Position numbers and translations under genes: made by a program. From the NCBI RefSeq assembly GCF_014207445.1, contig NZ_JACHEM010000001.1:248001-312000 (forward strand): a stretch of 64,000 nucleotides of DNA. Direction: 5' to 3'. Positions 44,502 to 53,755 of the stretch are shown piece by piece (position 1 is the stretch's first letter; every line of letters starts with the position of its first letter). The notes beneath the pieces are model-generated. The model saw only the letters and a list, made by a program, of their open reading frames with translations. It did not search any database and had not been told where the DNA came from. The DNA comes from Streptomyces candidus (GTDB lineage Bacteria; Actinomycetota; Actinomycetes; Streptomycetales; Streptomycetaceae).

Positions 44502-46298
44502 GTGGCCACGACAACGCAAAAGACCGGGGCACCGGTCAGCACCCCCAAACTGCCCGCGCGCGAGACCTGGCGTGCCCTCTACCAGCACTTCCGTCCGCAC
44601 CGCTGGGCCGTCGCGCTCGGCGCGCTGTTCACGCTGATCGGCGCCGCGAGCGGGCTGGCACAGCCGCTCGCGGCCATGGTGCTCGTCGAGCGGCTCGGTG
44701 AGGACAGGTCGATCGTCGGCCTCCTGCTGCTGCTCACCGCGCTCGTGGTGCTCGGCACGGCGATCGCGTCCGTCGGTTCGTACGTCCTGGAACGCACCGC
44801 CGAGACTGTCGTCCTGGTCGCCCGCCGAAACCTGATCGGCAGGCTGCTGCGGCTGCGGGTGCCCGAGGTGGAGCGCACCCAGCCGGGCGACCTGATGTCC
44901 CGGGTCACCTCCGACACGACGCTGCTGCGCTCGGTCACCACGAGTTCGATCGTCTCGGCGGCGACCGGCAGCCTGACCTTCCTCGCGACGATCGCGCTGA
45001 TGGCGGTCCTGGACCCGGTGCTGCTCGGGGTCACCCTCGGGGTGATCGTGCTGATCGGCGGGGCCGTCGGGTTCGTCATGCCGAAGATCGCACAGGCGAC
45101 GAAGCAGTCCCAGGAGGCCGTCGGAGCGATCTCGGCCGTGCTGGAGCGCGCCTTCGGCGCCTTCCGGACGGTCAAGGCCTCGGGGGCCGAGGCCCGCGAG
45201 GCATCGGTCGTGGAGAGCGCCGCGCAGGAGGCCTGGCGGCACGGCGTGCGCTCCGCCAAGTGGCAAGCTCTCGCGGGGAGTTCGGTCGGGCTGGCGGTCC
45301 AGATGTCGTTCCTGGCAGTACTGGGGATAGGCGGCGCACGGGTGGCTTCGGGGGCGATCTCGGTGGCCACCCTGATCGGCTTCCTGCTGTACCTCTTCTA
45401 CCTCATCGACCCGATCAGCCAGATGGTGAGCGCGGTCACCGAGTACCAGGTGGGTTCGGCGGCGGTGGCCCGGATCGTGGACGCGGAGAGGCTGGAGGTG
45501 GAGGAGCCGGGTTCGTCGGTGGCTCCGGTGACGGGAGGTCCCGCGCAGGTCGCCTTCGAGGGCGTCACCTTCCGCTACCGGGACGATCTTCCGTACGTCC
45601 ATCACGGCGTCGACTTCGAGGTGCCCGGCGGCGGCATGACCGCCTTCGTCGGCCCTTCGGGGGCCGGTAAGACGACCGTGTTCGGGCTGATCGAGCGGTT
45701 CTACGAGGCCACCGGCGGCCGGGTGCTGGTCGACGGCCGCGACGTACGGGACTGGCCGCTCGCCGAGCTGCGCGCCGCCATCGGGTACGTGGAACAGGAC
45801 GCGCCGGTACTGGCGGGGACGCTGCGGGAGAACCTGGTGTTCGCCGCCCCGGACGCCTCGGCGGAGGCGATACGGGAAGTGCTGGTCAAGGCCCGGCTGG
45901 ACGGGCTGGTGGAGCGGCTGCCGGACGGGCTGGACACGGTCGTCGGACACCGGGGGTCCAAGCTGTCCGGCGGTGAGCGGCAGCGCGTCGCCATCGCGCG
46001 GGCACTGCTGCGCAAGCCCCGGCTGCTGCTGCTGGACGAGGCGACCTCGCAGCTCGACGCGGTGAACGAGCTGGCACTGCGGGACGCGGTCGCGGAGGCG
46101 GCGCGGGAGACGACGGTGCTGGTGGTGGCGCACCGGCTGTCCACGGTGACGCTCGCCGACCGGATCGTGGTCATGGACGCGGGGAAGGTACGGGCCGTGG
46201 GCACGCATGCGGAGCTGGTTTCCGGCGACCCGCTCTACGGGGAACTGGCCGCGACGCAGTTCCTGCACGCGGAGTCGGCCGTGCCCCAGGCCCCCTGA
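44502..46298 (+). CDS. ABC-type exporter, fused permease-ATPase
   Basis: 598 residues with the MsbA/LmrA plan: six membrane helices over about residues 25-310 and an ATPase domain after ~340. Walker A is [10 protein letters not shown], the Q-loop region is [14 protein letters not shown], the signature is LSGGERQR, Walker B is [12 protein letters not shown], and the H-loop is VVAHRLSTV. It works as a homo- or heterodimer at the membrane and exports lipids, peptides or drugs; substrate unknown. The GTG at 44502 (VATTTQKTG) is a guess; a GTG at 44463 in the same frame is the alternative. Neither has a clear ribosome site. Confidence 0.87.
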   Translation: MATTTQKTGAPVSTPKLPARETWRALYQHFRPHRWAVALGALFTLIGAASGLAQPLAAMVLVERLGEDRSIVGLLLLLTALVVLGTAIASVGSYVLERTAETVVLVARRNLIGRLLRLRVPEVERTQPGDLMSRVTSDTTLLRSVTTSSIVSAATGSLTFLATIALMAVLDPVLLGVTLGVIVLIGGAVGFVMPKIAQATKQSQEAVGAISAVLERAFGAFRTVKASGAEAREASVVESAAQEAWRHGVRSAKWQALAGSSVGLAVQMSFLAVLGIGGARVASGAISVATLIGFLLYLFYLIDPISQMVSAVTEYQVGSAAVARIVDAERLEVEEPGSSVAPVTGGPAQVAFEGVTFRYRDDLPYVHHGVDFEVPGGGMTAFVGPSGAGKTTVFGLIERFYEATGGRVLVDGRDVRDWPLAELRAAIGYVEQDAPVLAGTLRENLVFAAPDASAEAIREVLVKARLDGLVERLPDGLDTVVGHRGSKLSGGERQRVAIARALLRKPRLLLLDEATSQLDAVNELALRDAVAEAARETTVLVVAHRLSTVTLADRIVVMDAGKVRAVGTHAELVSGDPLYGELAATQFLHAESAVPQAP

Positions 46299-46349
46299 TC
46301 GGCCCCTTCCGGCGGGCCGTGCCGTACGGACAGAAGGGACACTCCAGAC

Positions 46350-47489
46350 ATGGACGACCGATCTTCACTCCTCCGTGCACGTCTCCTCCCTCTCCCCGGC
46401 GCCCCGGCCCGCCGCCGCGCGCTGGTCGCGCTGAGCGTCTGCTCCGTGCTGGTGGCCGGGGCTGCCGGGTGCTCCGAACCCGCTCCGAGCGCCCTCGCGC
46501 CGTCCGGATCGGCGGCCGTCTCCGCGTCCGCCACGCCCTCCCAGGGCTCCGGTGCCTCCGACCCCCGGCAACTGGAGCAGGACTACCAGCGAGTGATCAA
46601 GAACGTGCTGCCTTCGGTCGTGCAGATCGACGCGAGCGGCGGACTCGGCTCCGGAGTCGTCTACGACGACAGCGGCCATGTCGTCACCAACGCCCACGTG
46701 GTGGGCAACGAGAAGCGGTTCAAGGTCACTGTCGCCACCGAGGGCGGGGCCCCCGTGGGCGCGAAACTCGTGGCGACGTACCCGGAACAGGACCTCGCCG
46801 TCCTCAAGCTGGACAAGGTGCCCGACGGGGTGAAGCCGGCCCCGCTCGGGGACTCGGCGAAGGTCGAGGTCGGACAGATCGTCCTGGCCATGGGCAGTCC
46901 GCTCGGGCTGTCCAGCAGCGTCACCCAGGGCATCGTCTCCGCCGTCGGCCGCACGGTGAGCGAGCCCAGCACCGGGGCCGGGCCCGGGGCCACCATCGGG
47001 AACATGGTGCAGACCTCGGCGGCCATCAACCCAGGCAACAGCGGGGGCGCGCTGGTGGACCTGGACGGCCGGGTGATCGGCATCCCCACCCTGGCCGCCA
47101 GCGACCCGCAGATGGGCGGCGGACCCGCGCCCGGGATCGGGTTCGCGATCCCCGCGTCGATGGTGAAGACGGTCGCCGACCAGATCATCAGGACCGGAAA
47201 GGTCACGGACTCGGGACGGGCCGCGCTCGGGATCACCGGGCGGACGGTACTGGGTGACGACTTCCAGCCGGCAGGCGTGGCGGTGGTCGCCGTCCAGCCG
47301 GGCGGAGCGGCGGCCGAGGCGGGACTGAAGCCGGGGGACGTGGTGACCGCGATCGGCGGGAAGCCGGTGGAGACGATCACGTCGCTGACGGAACTGCTGG
47401 CTTCGTCGAAGCCGGGCGAGAAGACGAAGGTGGACTACGTCCGGGACGGCGGGAAGGCCACGGCGGAGGTGACCCTCGGGGAGATCTGA
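46350..47489 (+). CDS. HtrA/DegP-like serine protease with PDZ domain, lipoprotein
   Basis: 379 residues. A long basic N-terminus, a hydrophobic segment and the lipobox VAGAAGC (C41) anchor it outside the membrane. A linker rich in Ser/Ala/Pro (42-72) precedes the trypsin-like domain with triad H116 (TNAHVVG), D148 (EQDLAVL) and S231 (NPGNSGGAL). One PDZ domain spans about residues 285-375 (VVAVQPGGAAAEAGLKPGDVV). It degrades or refolds damaged exported proteins. ATG start 51 bases after the ABC exporter, on the same strand. Confidence 0.93.
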   Translation: MDDRSSLLRARLLPLPGAPARRRALVALSVCSVLVAGAAGCSEPAPSALAPSGSAAVSASATPSQGSGASDPRQLEQDYQRVIKNVLPSVVQIDASGGLGSGVVYDDSGHVVTNAHVVGNEKRFKVTVATEGGAPVGAKLVATYPEQDLAVLKLDKVPDGVKPAPLGDSAKVEVGQIVLAMGSPLGLSSSVTQGIVSAVGRTVSEPSTGAGPGATIGNMVQTSAAINPGNSGGALVDLDGRVIGIPTLAASDPQMGGGPAPGIGFAIPASMVKTVADQIIRTGKVTDSGRAALGITGRTVLGDDFQPAGVAVVAVQPGGAAAEAGLKPGDVVTAIGGKPVETITSLTELLASSKPGEKTKVDYVRDGGKATAEVTLGEI

Positions 47490-47656
47490 GCGAGGCGTCG
47501 GCCCCCCTCGGGCGGCGGCCCCCCCCTCGGGCGGGGGCCGCCCCGGTAGCCCTCTGGGGCGGCCCCCCTCGTAGCCCTTTTGGGCGGCGGGGGCACCGGA
47601 CGGGCTGAAGGACTCCCCCGCCACCCCTCCTCGTACGCCCGCCCCCGCCCCGCCCC
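47490..47656. repeat. Low-complexity repeated stretch between convergent genes
   Basis: CCCCCCTCGGGCGG occurs at 47502-47515 and 47521-47534, and GTAGCCCT(C/T)TNGGGCGGC occurs at 47546-47563 and 47571-47588, 25 bases apart. Several short hairpins (GGGGGCCGCCCC) form. It probably serves as the terminator for the protease gene and the small gene. Confidence 0.55.
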
Positions 47657-47863
47657 CTAGCCGTCCGCCCGCAGGCTCATCGGCCCGTACACCTTCGTCC
47701 CGTCCTCCGAGAGGACCACCTGTTCGGCGCCGCCCTCCAGGAGGTCCTTCCAGACCTCGCCGAGCCAGGACTCCGCGTCCCCCTGTGTGGTGAACTCCTC
47801 CGGCTCCACCGCCGGTTGGACCTCTGTCCCGTCCGCCGTCTCGAACCGCCACGTCCACGCCAT
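47657..47863 (-). CDS. Conserved small protein, function unknown
   Basis: 68 residues, very acidic: MAWTWRFETADGTEVQP, then DAESWLGEVWKDLLEGGAEQVVL and a C-terminal VYGPMSLRADG. No cysteines, signal peptide or membrane segment. The compact alpha/beta pattern and high conservation I recall in Streptomyces indicate a real gene. ATG start with GGGAGGCG upstream on the coding strand. Divergent from the cobU fusion gene. Confidence 0.75.
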   Translation of the reverse strand: MAWTWRFETADGTEVQPAVEPEEFTTQGDAESWLGEVWKDLLEGGAEQVVLSEDGTKVYGPMSLRADG

Positions 47864-47944
47864 GTACGCCTCCCGGGTCGATCAGATGCTGCTCGCAGCG
47901 TAGCCGGGCGCGCAGCGCGCACAAGGACGCGGGAGGATCGTCCT

Positions 47945-49141
47945 GTGGAACTGACTCTCCTCGGTACCGGCGCACCCACCGGCCTGCCCCGCCCCGCCTG
48001 CCCCTGCGCGACGTGCGCCACCGCCCGCGGCACGCACGCGCGTGCCGCCACCGCGCTGCTGGTGGACAACGCGCTGCTGCTCGACCTGACCCCCGGGGCG
48101 GCGCTGGCCGCCGCCCGTGCGGGGCATTCGCTGGGCGGCGTACGGCAGGTCCTGCTCACCCACCCGCACGACGGGCCGCCCGTGGAACTGCCACCGGGGC
48201 TGCCGCGGGCCGGGCGGGTGCCGGACGGCCAGGAGTTGACGCTGATCAGCGGACACCGGGTGCGGGCGGTGCCCATGGACTCCCCCGGGACCGGGTACGA
48301 GGTGACGTCGGCGGAGGGCAACCGGCTGCTGTACCTGCCGCCCGGGGGTGCGCCCGCCGGTGAGGGCGGCGGCGCGCGCCCGTACGACATGGTGGTGATG
48401 GATGCCGTGCGGCGGCCGGACGCGCTGGCCGGGCTGCGTATGCGGGGGGCGGTGGACGCGACGACCGACGTGGTCGCCGTGCACCTGGACCACGACGTTC
48501 CCGCGGGTGCGGAGACCGAGCGGCGGCTGGCGGCGCTCGGGGCGCGGATCGTGCCGGACGGGACGACGCTCGTGGTCGGGGCGTACCGCGAGGTGCCGGA
48601 CGTGCCGCGGCGGACGCTGGTGCTGGGCGGCGCGCGGTCGGGCAAGTCGGTGGAGGCGGAGCGGCGGCTGGCGGGCTTCCCGGGCGTCGTCTACGTGGCG
48701 ACCGGTGGCCGGCGCGAGGGTGACCGCGAGTGGGCGGAGCGGATCGGGCTGCACCGGGAACGGCGGCCGGGGAGCTGGCGTACGGAGGAGACGTGCGAGC
48801 TGGTGCCGCTGCTCGCCGAGCACGGGCCGCCGCTGCTGATCGACTGCCTGGCGTTGTGGCTGACGGACGCGATGGACCGGGTCGGGGCGTGGGACGACGA
48901 GAAGTGGGCGTCCGGCGGGCAGCAGGCGTTGCGGGAGCGGACGGCGGAGCTGGTGGCGGCGGTGCGCGCCACCCGGCGCACGGTGGTCGTGGTGAGCAAC
49001 GAGGTGGGGTCGGGGATCGTCCCCGCGTCGGCGGGCAGTCGCCGCTTCCGTGACGAACTCGGCCGTCTGAACGCGGCGTTCGCGTCCGAGTGCGAGCAGG
49101 TGCTGCTGGTGGTGGCGGGGCAGGCGCTGGTACTGCGCTGA
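47945..49141 (+). CDS. cobU: Adenosylcobinamide kinase/guanylyltransferase (CobU) with N-terminal degenerate metallo-beta-lactamase-like domain
   Basis: 398 residues. Residues ~1-215 resemble the PhnP-type metallo-beta-lactamase fold: ELTLLGTGAPTGLPRPACPC and a CxC-x2-C knuckle (C19, C21, C24). The HxHxDH metal motif has become THPHDGP, and the later HLDHD is the only other cluster, so activity is doubtful. Residues ~223-398 are CobU with P-loop GGARSGKS (228-235), LLIDCLALWLTDAM and the VSNEVGSGIVP motif. CobU attaches GMP to cobinamide in cobalamin assembly. GTG start with GGGAGG eight bases upstream. cobT and cobS follow. Confidence 0.92.
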   Translation: MELTLLGTGAPTGLPRPACPCATCATARGTHARAATALLVDNALLLDLTPGAALAAARAGHSLGGVRQVLLTHPHDGPPVELPPGLPRAGRVPDGQELTLISGHRVRAVPMDSPGTGYEVTSAEGNRLLYLPPGGAPAGEGGGARPYDMVVMDAVRRPDALAGLRMRGAVDATTDVVAVHLDHDVPAGAETERRLAALGARIVPDGTTLVVGAYREVPDVPRRTLVLGGARSGKSVEAERRLAGFPGVVYVATGGRREGDREWAERIGLHRERRPGSWRTEETCELVPLLAEHGPPLLIDCLALWLTDAMDRVGAWDDEKWASGGQQALRERTAELVAAVRATRRTVVVVSNEVGSGIVPASAGSRRFRDELGRLNAAFASECEQVLLVVAGQALVLR

Positions 49142-49171
49142 GCGGCGCGAGCGGACCCGCGCGGGGGCGGG

Positions 49172-49194
49172 GCCCGCACGAGGAGGGTGCGGGC
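49172..49194 (+). terminator. Hairpin between cobU and cobT
   Basis: 8-bp stem GCCCGCAC / GTGCGGGC with loop GAGGAGG, about 30 bases past the cobU stop and 40 before cobT starts. Likely an intrinsic attenuator or terminator; some read-through into cobT is expected because cobT has no distinct promoter. Confidence 0.5.
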
Positions 49195-49232
49195 TCTCAG
49201 GACCGGGCCGTTCGGCCGGTACTGTTCGGCGA

Positions 49233-50336
49233 ATGAGCGCGCTGAATCTCGACGACTTCTCCGACCTGATCGAACGTCCCGACAGCGGCGTGCGGCGTGA
49301 TGCCGAGGACCGCCGCGAGCGCCTTGCCGTGGCCCCCGGCACGCTCGGCCGCCTCGACGAGCTGGGCGAGTGGCTGGCCGCAGCGCAGGGGACGGTGCCC
49401 GTCAGGCCGGTCGAGCGGGCCAAGGTCGTGCTGTTCGCCGGTGACCACGGGGTCGCCGAGCTGAACGTGTCCGCCCGCCCGGCCGGGTCCGCCCACCTGC
49501 TGGTGCGGGCCGCGCTGGACGGGGCGAGCCCGGTGGCCGTGCTGGCGCGGCGTGTCGGCGTCCAGGTGCGGATCGTGGACGCGGGCCTGGACTGCGACCC
49601 GGCACTGCTGCCCGAGGAGGTCGTGCGGCGCCGGGTGCGGCGCGGTTCGGGGCGCATCGACATCGAGGACGCGCTGACGCTGGAGGAGGCCGAGACCGCC
49701 GTACGGCTGGGCATGGCCGTCGCGGACGAGGAGGCGGACTCCGGTACCGATCTGGTCGTCCTCGGGGATCTGAGCGTCGGCGGCACCACTGCCGCCGCCA
49801 CCCTGATCGCCGCGCTGTGCGGCACGGACGCCTCGGTGGTCACCGGGCGCGGCGGCGCGCACATCGACGACCTGGCGTGGATGCGCAAGTGCGCGGCGGT
49901 GCGGGACGCGCTGCGGCGGGCCCGGCCGGTCCTCGGCGACCAGCTGGAGCTGCTGGCCGCGGCGGGCGGCGCGGACCTGGCGGCGATGACCGGCTTCCTG
50001 CTGCAGTGCGCGGTGCGGCGTACGCCGGTGATCCTGGACGGGGTGGTGTCGGCGGCGTGTGCGCTGGTGGCGCAGCGGGCCGCGTTCCGGGCGCCGGACT
50101 GGTGGCTGGCGGGGCATGCGAGCGGCGAACCGGCGCAGGCGAAGGCGCTGGACCGGATGGCGCTCAACCCTGTGCTCGACCAGGGCGTCACTGTGGGGGA
50201 AGGAACCGGGGCATTGCTCGCACTCCCCCTCGTACAGGCCGCCGCCGCGCTCGCCGCGGAGCTGCCGGTTCGGGAGGGAACCGCTGACGCGGAGAGGACC
50301 GGAAGCGACGGGGCGGACGAGGGCCTGGACGGCTGA
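49233..50336 (+). CDS. cobT: Nicotinate-nucleotide-dimethylbenzimidazole phosphoribosyltransferase
   Basis: 367 residues. It activates dimethylbenzimidazole as alpha-ribazole phosphate for the lower ligand of cobalamin. Visible: the FAGDHGVAELNVS motif, the glycine-rich GDLSVGGTTAAATLIAAL segment, FLLQCAVRRTPVILDGVV, and the C-terminal catalytic glutamate region VGEGTGALLALPLVQAA. The ATG start is at 49233. Followed by an unrelated MprF-like gene; cobS is 3.4 kb downstream. Confidence 0.95.
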   Translation: MSALNLDDFSDLIERPDSGVRRDAEDRRERLAVAPGTLGRLDELGEWLAAAQGTVPVRPVERAKVVLFAGDHGVAELNVSARPAGSAHLLVRAALDGASPVAVLARRVGVQVRIVDAGLDCDPALLPEEVVRRRVRRGSGRIDIEDALTLEEAETAVRLGMAVADEEADSGTDLVVLGDLSVGGTTAAATLIAALCGTDASVVTGRGGAHIDDLAWMRKCAAVRDALRRARPVLGDQLELLAAAGGADLAAMTGFLLQCAVRRTPVILDGVVSAACALVAQRAAFRAPDWWLAGHASGEPAQAKALDRMALNPVLDQGVTVGEGTGALLALPLVQAAAALAAELPVREGTADAERTGSDGADEGLDG

Positions 50337-50414
50337 GTCCACCCCCGGCAGTCCTCGCGGACATCCCGGGACACAACACCTCAAGCGGAGAAATGCCCCA
50401 TATCATCGCGCTTT

Positions 50415-52211
50415 ATGGGAGATGTCCGCTTGGTCACCGAAGCCCCACCCGCCAGGACGCCGGCCGCGCGCCGCGGCACGAAGCTGTCGCGGCGCAGCGC
50501 CTCCTTCGCCGTCTGGTACCTGCGCGTCGTGACGTTCGTCTGCTTCCTGAGCGCGGTGTGGGTCTCCCTCGGCAATGACCTGCGGCGGCACAACGACGGC
50601 GACCACTTCACCCCGTACCTGCTGACGGCCGGTTTCGCCTCGGGGCTGTTCGCGCTGGTCATGGCGGTCACGATGCGGCGGCGCAAGCGGGCGGCGTGGA
50701 TCCTGAACACGGTGCTCAGCGGCCTGCTCCTGCTGCTGTTCGCACTGGTGATGGCCGTCCCGGAGATCCGCCAGTACGGGCGCAACTGGGTCTCCCTGGC
50801 GCTCACCGGCGCGTTCTTCGTGGCGCTGCTGCTGGGGCGGCGGGAGTTCTACGCCAAGGGCGACCGGTCGAACCCGAAGCTGGCGGCGTTCGTGGCCGTC
50901 GGCGGCCTGCTGGTCACCTCGCTGCTGGCGGCACTGCTGGTCACCGTCACCAACACCGCCTCGCACGGCGCGGGTTCGTCCACGTTCCTGGAGCGCTGGC
51001 GGTACGGGGCCTCCCGGCTGATCACGCTGGCCGCGCCGGACGCCCAGTTCGCTGGCATCATGACGCCCGGCTGGGTCAACGTACTGATCAACATCATGAG
51101 CACCGCCCTGCTGATCGGCGTGCTGCTGGCCGCGTTCCGCTCCCGCCGGGCCGTGGACCCGCTGTCGGAGGAGGACGAGGAGAAGCTCCGCGCGCTCCTG
51201 TCCCGGCACGGCGAGCGCGACTCGCTCGGCTACTTCTCGCTGCGCCGCGAGAAGAGCGCCGTCTGGTCGCCCACGGGGAAGGCGGCGGTCACCTACCGGG
51301 TGGTCGGCGGGGTGTCCCTGGCGTCCGGCGACCCGATCGGCGATCCCGAGGCGTGGCCGGGGGCGATCGAGCCGTGGCTGGCCGAGGCCCGGGAGCACGG
51401 CTGGGTGCCCGCGGTGATGGGCGCGAGCGAGGAGGCCGGCACCATCTACGCCCGGCACGGGCTGGACGCGCTCGAACTCGGCGACGAGGCCGTCGTGGAG
51501 ACGGCCGAGTTCACCCTGGAGGGCCGCGCGATGCGCACCGTGCGGCAGGCGTACAACCGGGTGAAGCGGGCCAGGTACCAGGTGCGCATCCGCCGCCACG
51601 AGGAGATCCCCGAGGCGGAGATGGCCGAGTTGCTGCGCAGGGCCGACGACTGGCGCGACGGGGCCACCGAACGCGGCTTCTCGATGGCGCTGGGCCGGCT
51701 GGGCGATCCGGCGGACGGGCGCTGCGTGATGCTGGAGTGCACGGACGCCCAGGGCGAACTGCGGGCCGTGCTCAGCTTCGTGCCGTGGGGGCCCGAGGGG
51801 CTGTCCCTCGACCTCATGCGGCGCGACCGGGACGCCGAGAACGGGCTGATGGAGTTCATGGTGATCGAACTCCTCCAGCGCGCCGAAGAGATCGACGTCA
51901 CTCAGGTGTCGCTCAACTTCGCCATGTTCCGCTCGGTCTTCGAGCGTGGTGCACGCCTCGGTGCGGGACCGGTGCTGAGGCTGTGGCGTTCCCTGCTCAG
52001 CTTCTTCTCGCGCTGGTGGCAGATCGAGTCGCTGTACCGGGCCAACGCCAAGTACCGACCGATCTGGGAGCCCCGCTTCATGCTGTTCGAGAAGAGTGCC
52101 GATCTCTTGCGCATCGGCCTCGCCGCAGGCCGCGCGGAAGGCTTCCTCGAAGCCCCCGGCCTGCCCAAGTGGATGCACCGCAAGCACCTGGGCACGGGGA
52201 AGAGACAGTGA
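50415..52211 (+). CDS. MprF-like aminoacyl-phosphatidylglycerol synthase domain protein
   Basis: 598 residues. Four or five hydrophobic segments in the first ~230 residues are followed by a cytoplasmic DUF2156 (LPG synthase C-terminal, dual GNAT-like) domain with LSFVPWGPEGLSLDLMRRDRD and VSLNFAMFRSVFERGARLG. It would transfer an amino acid from aminoacyl-tRNA to phosphatidylglycerol, making the membrane less negative and resistant to cationic peptides. It lacks the large flippase portion of full MprF. The ATG at 50415 has GGGAG-like sequence upstream. Its stop overlaps the next gene by four bases. Confidence 0.9.
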   Translation: MGDVRLVTEAPPARTPAARRGTKLSRRSASFAVWYLRVVTFVCFLSAVWVSLGNDLRRHNDGDHFTPYLLTAGFASGLFALVMAVTMRRRKRAAWILNTVLSGLLLLLFALVMAVPEIRQYGRNWVSLALTGAFFVALLLGRREFYAKGDRSNPKLAAFVAVGGLLVTSLLAALLVTVTNTASHGAGSSTFLERWRYGASRLITLAAPDAQFAGIMTPGWVNVLINIMSTALLIGVLLAAFRSRRAVDPLSEEDEEKLRALLSRHGERDSLGYFSLRREKSAVWSPTGKAAVTYRVVGGVSLASGDPIGDPEAWPGAIEPWLAEAREHGWVPAVMGASEEAGTIYARHGLDALELGDEAVVETAEFTLEGRAMRTVRQAYNRVKRARYQVRIRRHEEIPEAEMAELLRRADDWRDGATERGFSMALGRLGDPADGRCVMLECTDAQGELRAVLSFVPWGPEGLSLDLMRRDRDAENGLMEFMVIELLQRAEEIDVTQVSLNFAMFRSVFERGARLGAGPVLRLWRSLLSFFSRWWQIESLYRANAKYRPIWEPRFMLFEKSADLLRIGLAAGRAEGFLEAPGLPKWMHRKHLGTGKRQ

Positions 52212-52975
52212 GCGGCGCGACGGCTCCCGCCGGCTCGCCCGTCCGGCGCTTCGCCCGCCGTGAGTGGGGGCCGCTGTACGCGCGCGTGCGCGAGGCGCTG
52301 GTGGCCCGTACCTGGCGGGCCGTCCCGATGACCCTCGTCGCCGTGTGTCTGACTCTGCTGTTCCAGATCGTGCAGAACCAGGAATGGGGTTATCGGACGG
52401 TCCAGAACATCGGGGCGGTGCGCGCGCAGGACCCGCTGCCCCTGGCACTGCTGCGCACGCCCCTGTCGCTGTTCGTGCCGGCCCCGGACCTGCCGGTGTG
52501 GGGGGCGCTCGCCCAGATGCTGCTGGTGTTCGGCGTCGCGGAGATCTGCCTGGGGCGCCTGCGCACCCTCTTCCTCGCGTACGTCGCCACCCTGTCCGGC
52601 ACGCTCTACGCGCGCGTGGGCGTCGCGCTCGGCCCGGAGACGGCGATCGGGCTGCCGGAGGCCGACAGGGCGGTCGTGGACACCGGCCCCTCGGCCGCCG
52701 TGGTGGGCCTCGCGCTGTACGTGTGCGGGCGGTACGGGGCCCACTGGACGGCCGGCCTGGTCGTCCTCGCGATGGTCGTCGAGGTGATCGTCAAGCCGAA
52801 CCTGGCGGGCAAGGAGCACATCGCGGCACTGCTCGGGGTGTTCCTTCTGATGCTCGCCGAGCGGGCGGTACGCGGGCTCCGCGAGCGACGGCCGGCCGGC
52901 CGGGGCCGTGCCGTCCCGCGCAGCGACGGTCCCGTTCAGGGGCGGGACGAGGGGGCGCCGCCGATCCAGTCGTGA
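52208..52975 (+). CDS. Rhomboid-like integral membrane protein
   Basis: 255 residues with six hydrophobic segments. The layout (TM near VPMTLVAVCLTLLFQIV, then GALAQMLLVFGVAEICLGRLRTLFLAYVATL, and GPSAAVVGLALYVCGRYGAHW) and the motif GKEHIAALLGVFLLMLAE recall the actinobacterial rhomboid-like family. A catalytic serine with histidine pair may be GPSAA and KEHIA, though GxSG is not exact. GTG overlaps the MprF-like stop (GTGA), so the two are translationally coupled and probably work together. Its 3' end overlaps the convergent gene by 40 bases. Confidence 0.8.
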   Translation: MSGATAPAGSPVRRFARREWGPLYARVREALVARTWRAVPMTLVAVCLTLLFQIVQNQEWGYRTVQNIGAVRAQDPLPLALLRTPLSLFVPAPDLPVWGALAQMLLVFGVAEICLGRLRTLFLAYVATLSGTLYARVGVALGPETAIGLPEADRAVVDTGPSAAVVGLALYVCGRYGAHWTAGLVVLAMVVEVIVKPNLAGKEHIAALLGVFLLMLAERAVRGLRERRPAGRGRAVPRSDGPVQGRDEGAPPIQS

Positions 52976-53679
52976 AGGGCACGCCTGCGCCGGGTCCAGC
53001 GGCGATCGTGCCGGTAGGCGCGGCGCGCCGCCCTCGCCCGCGCCCGGGGCCTGCGGCGGTAGAAGCGGCGCGCCCAGGGCGAGTGGGGGCGGGCCAGCCG
53101 GACCGCGCCGACGGCACCGACGAAGGGGACGACGACCCCGAACAGCGCCGTGCGCACCTTGCCCTTGAACAGGGCGATCACCGACCACGCTCCGTTGAGC
53201 ACGATGTTCGTGACGAACAGGCCCCTGTTCTGCGCCTCCTCCTGCGTCAGGTCGTTCACGCCGAACGGCAGGAAACCGGTCAGCACCAGCACCACCAGCG
53301 CGGCGGTGAGGACCACGATCTCGACGCTGGTACGGCCCTGTTCGCTCCAGTACACGTCGTCCAGGTGCAGGAGCAGCGCGAACTCGTCCAGGACCAGTCC
53401 CGCGCCCAGGCCGAAGAGGACCGCGCAGATCGCCGCGCCCGCCCCGTGCCGGCCGCTGGAGACGGCGCCGAAGCCGCCGACGGTGGTGAGGACGACGCCG
53501 GGGACCACGTGGTGGATGTGCATGCCACCCGGGGTGACGTTCCGGAAGGGACCCTTGCCGGCCCGGATGAGGCGGGTGATGGTGCGGGTGACCAGGAAGG
53601 ACAGGACGAAGGAGAGCAGCGCGAGGAAGAGCGGGAGCTTTCCCGGTTCGACGAGGTTCCGGTAGATCCAGTGACCCAT
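52936..53679 (-). CDS. Integral membrane protein, function unknown
   Basis: 247 residues. Five hydrophobic segments occupy about residues 14-31, 50-66, 75-95, 117-137 and 160-185. A conserved MHIHHVVPGVVLTTVGG motif and LVLDEFALLLHLDDVYW, rich in acidic and histidine residues, suggest a metal or catalytic site in the membrane. The C-terminal ~50 residues are arginine-rich. The ATG at 53677-53679 has GGAG eight bases upstream; a GTG at 53688 is in frame. The 3' end overlaps the rhomboid-like gene. Confidence 0.82.
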   Translation of the reverse strand: MGHWIYRNLVEPGKLPLFLALLSFVLSFLVTRTITRLIRAGKGPFRNVTPGGMHIHHVVPGVVLTTVGGFGAVSSGRHGAGAAICAVLFGLGAGLVLDEFALLLHLDDVYWSEQGRTSVEIVVLTAALVVLVLTGFLPFGVNDLTQEEAQNRGLFVTNIVLNGAWSVIALFKGKVRTALFGVVVPFVGAVGAVRLARPHSPWARRFYRRRPRARARAARRAYRHDRRWTRRRRALHDWIGGAPSSRP

Positions 53680-53755
53680 GCCACCCACTCCGCTTTGCCG
53701 GTTTTGTGCCTGATGCGTAACCTACCGGCCGGGCCCGGGGGATAGCCTGCGCCCG

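Noticed and set aside
47490..47656. CRISPR-like repeats in the GC-rich gap
   Set aside because: The repeats are short, adjacent and without unique spacers of constant length; they are low-complexity duplications.
47864..47944. Cobalamin riboswitch upstream of cobU
   Set aside because: The gap is only 81 bases and lacks the B12 box; the aptamer needs about 200 bases. None was found before cobT or cobS either.
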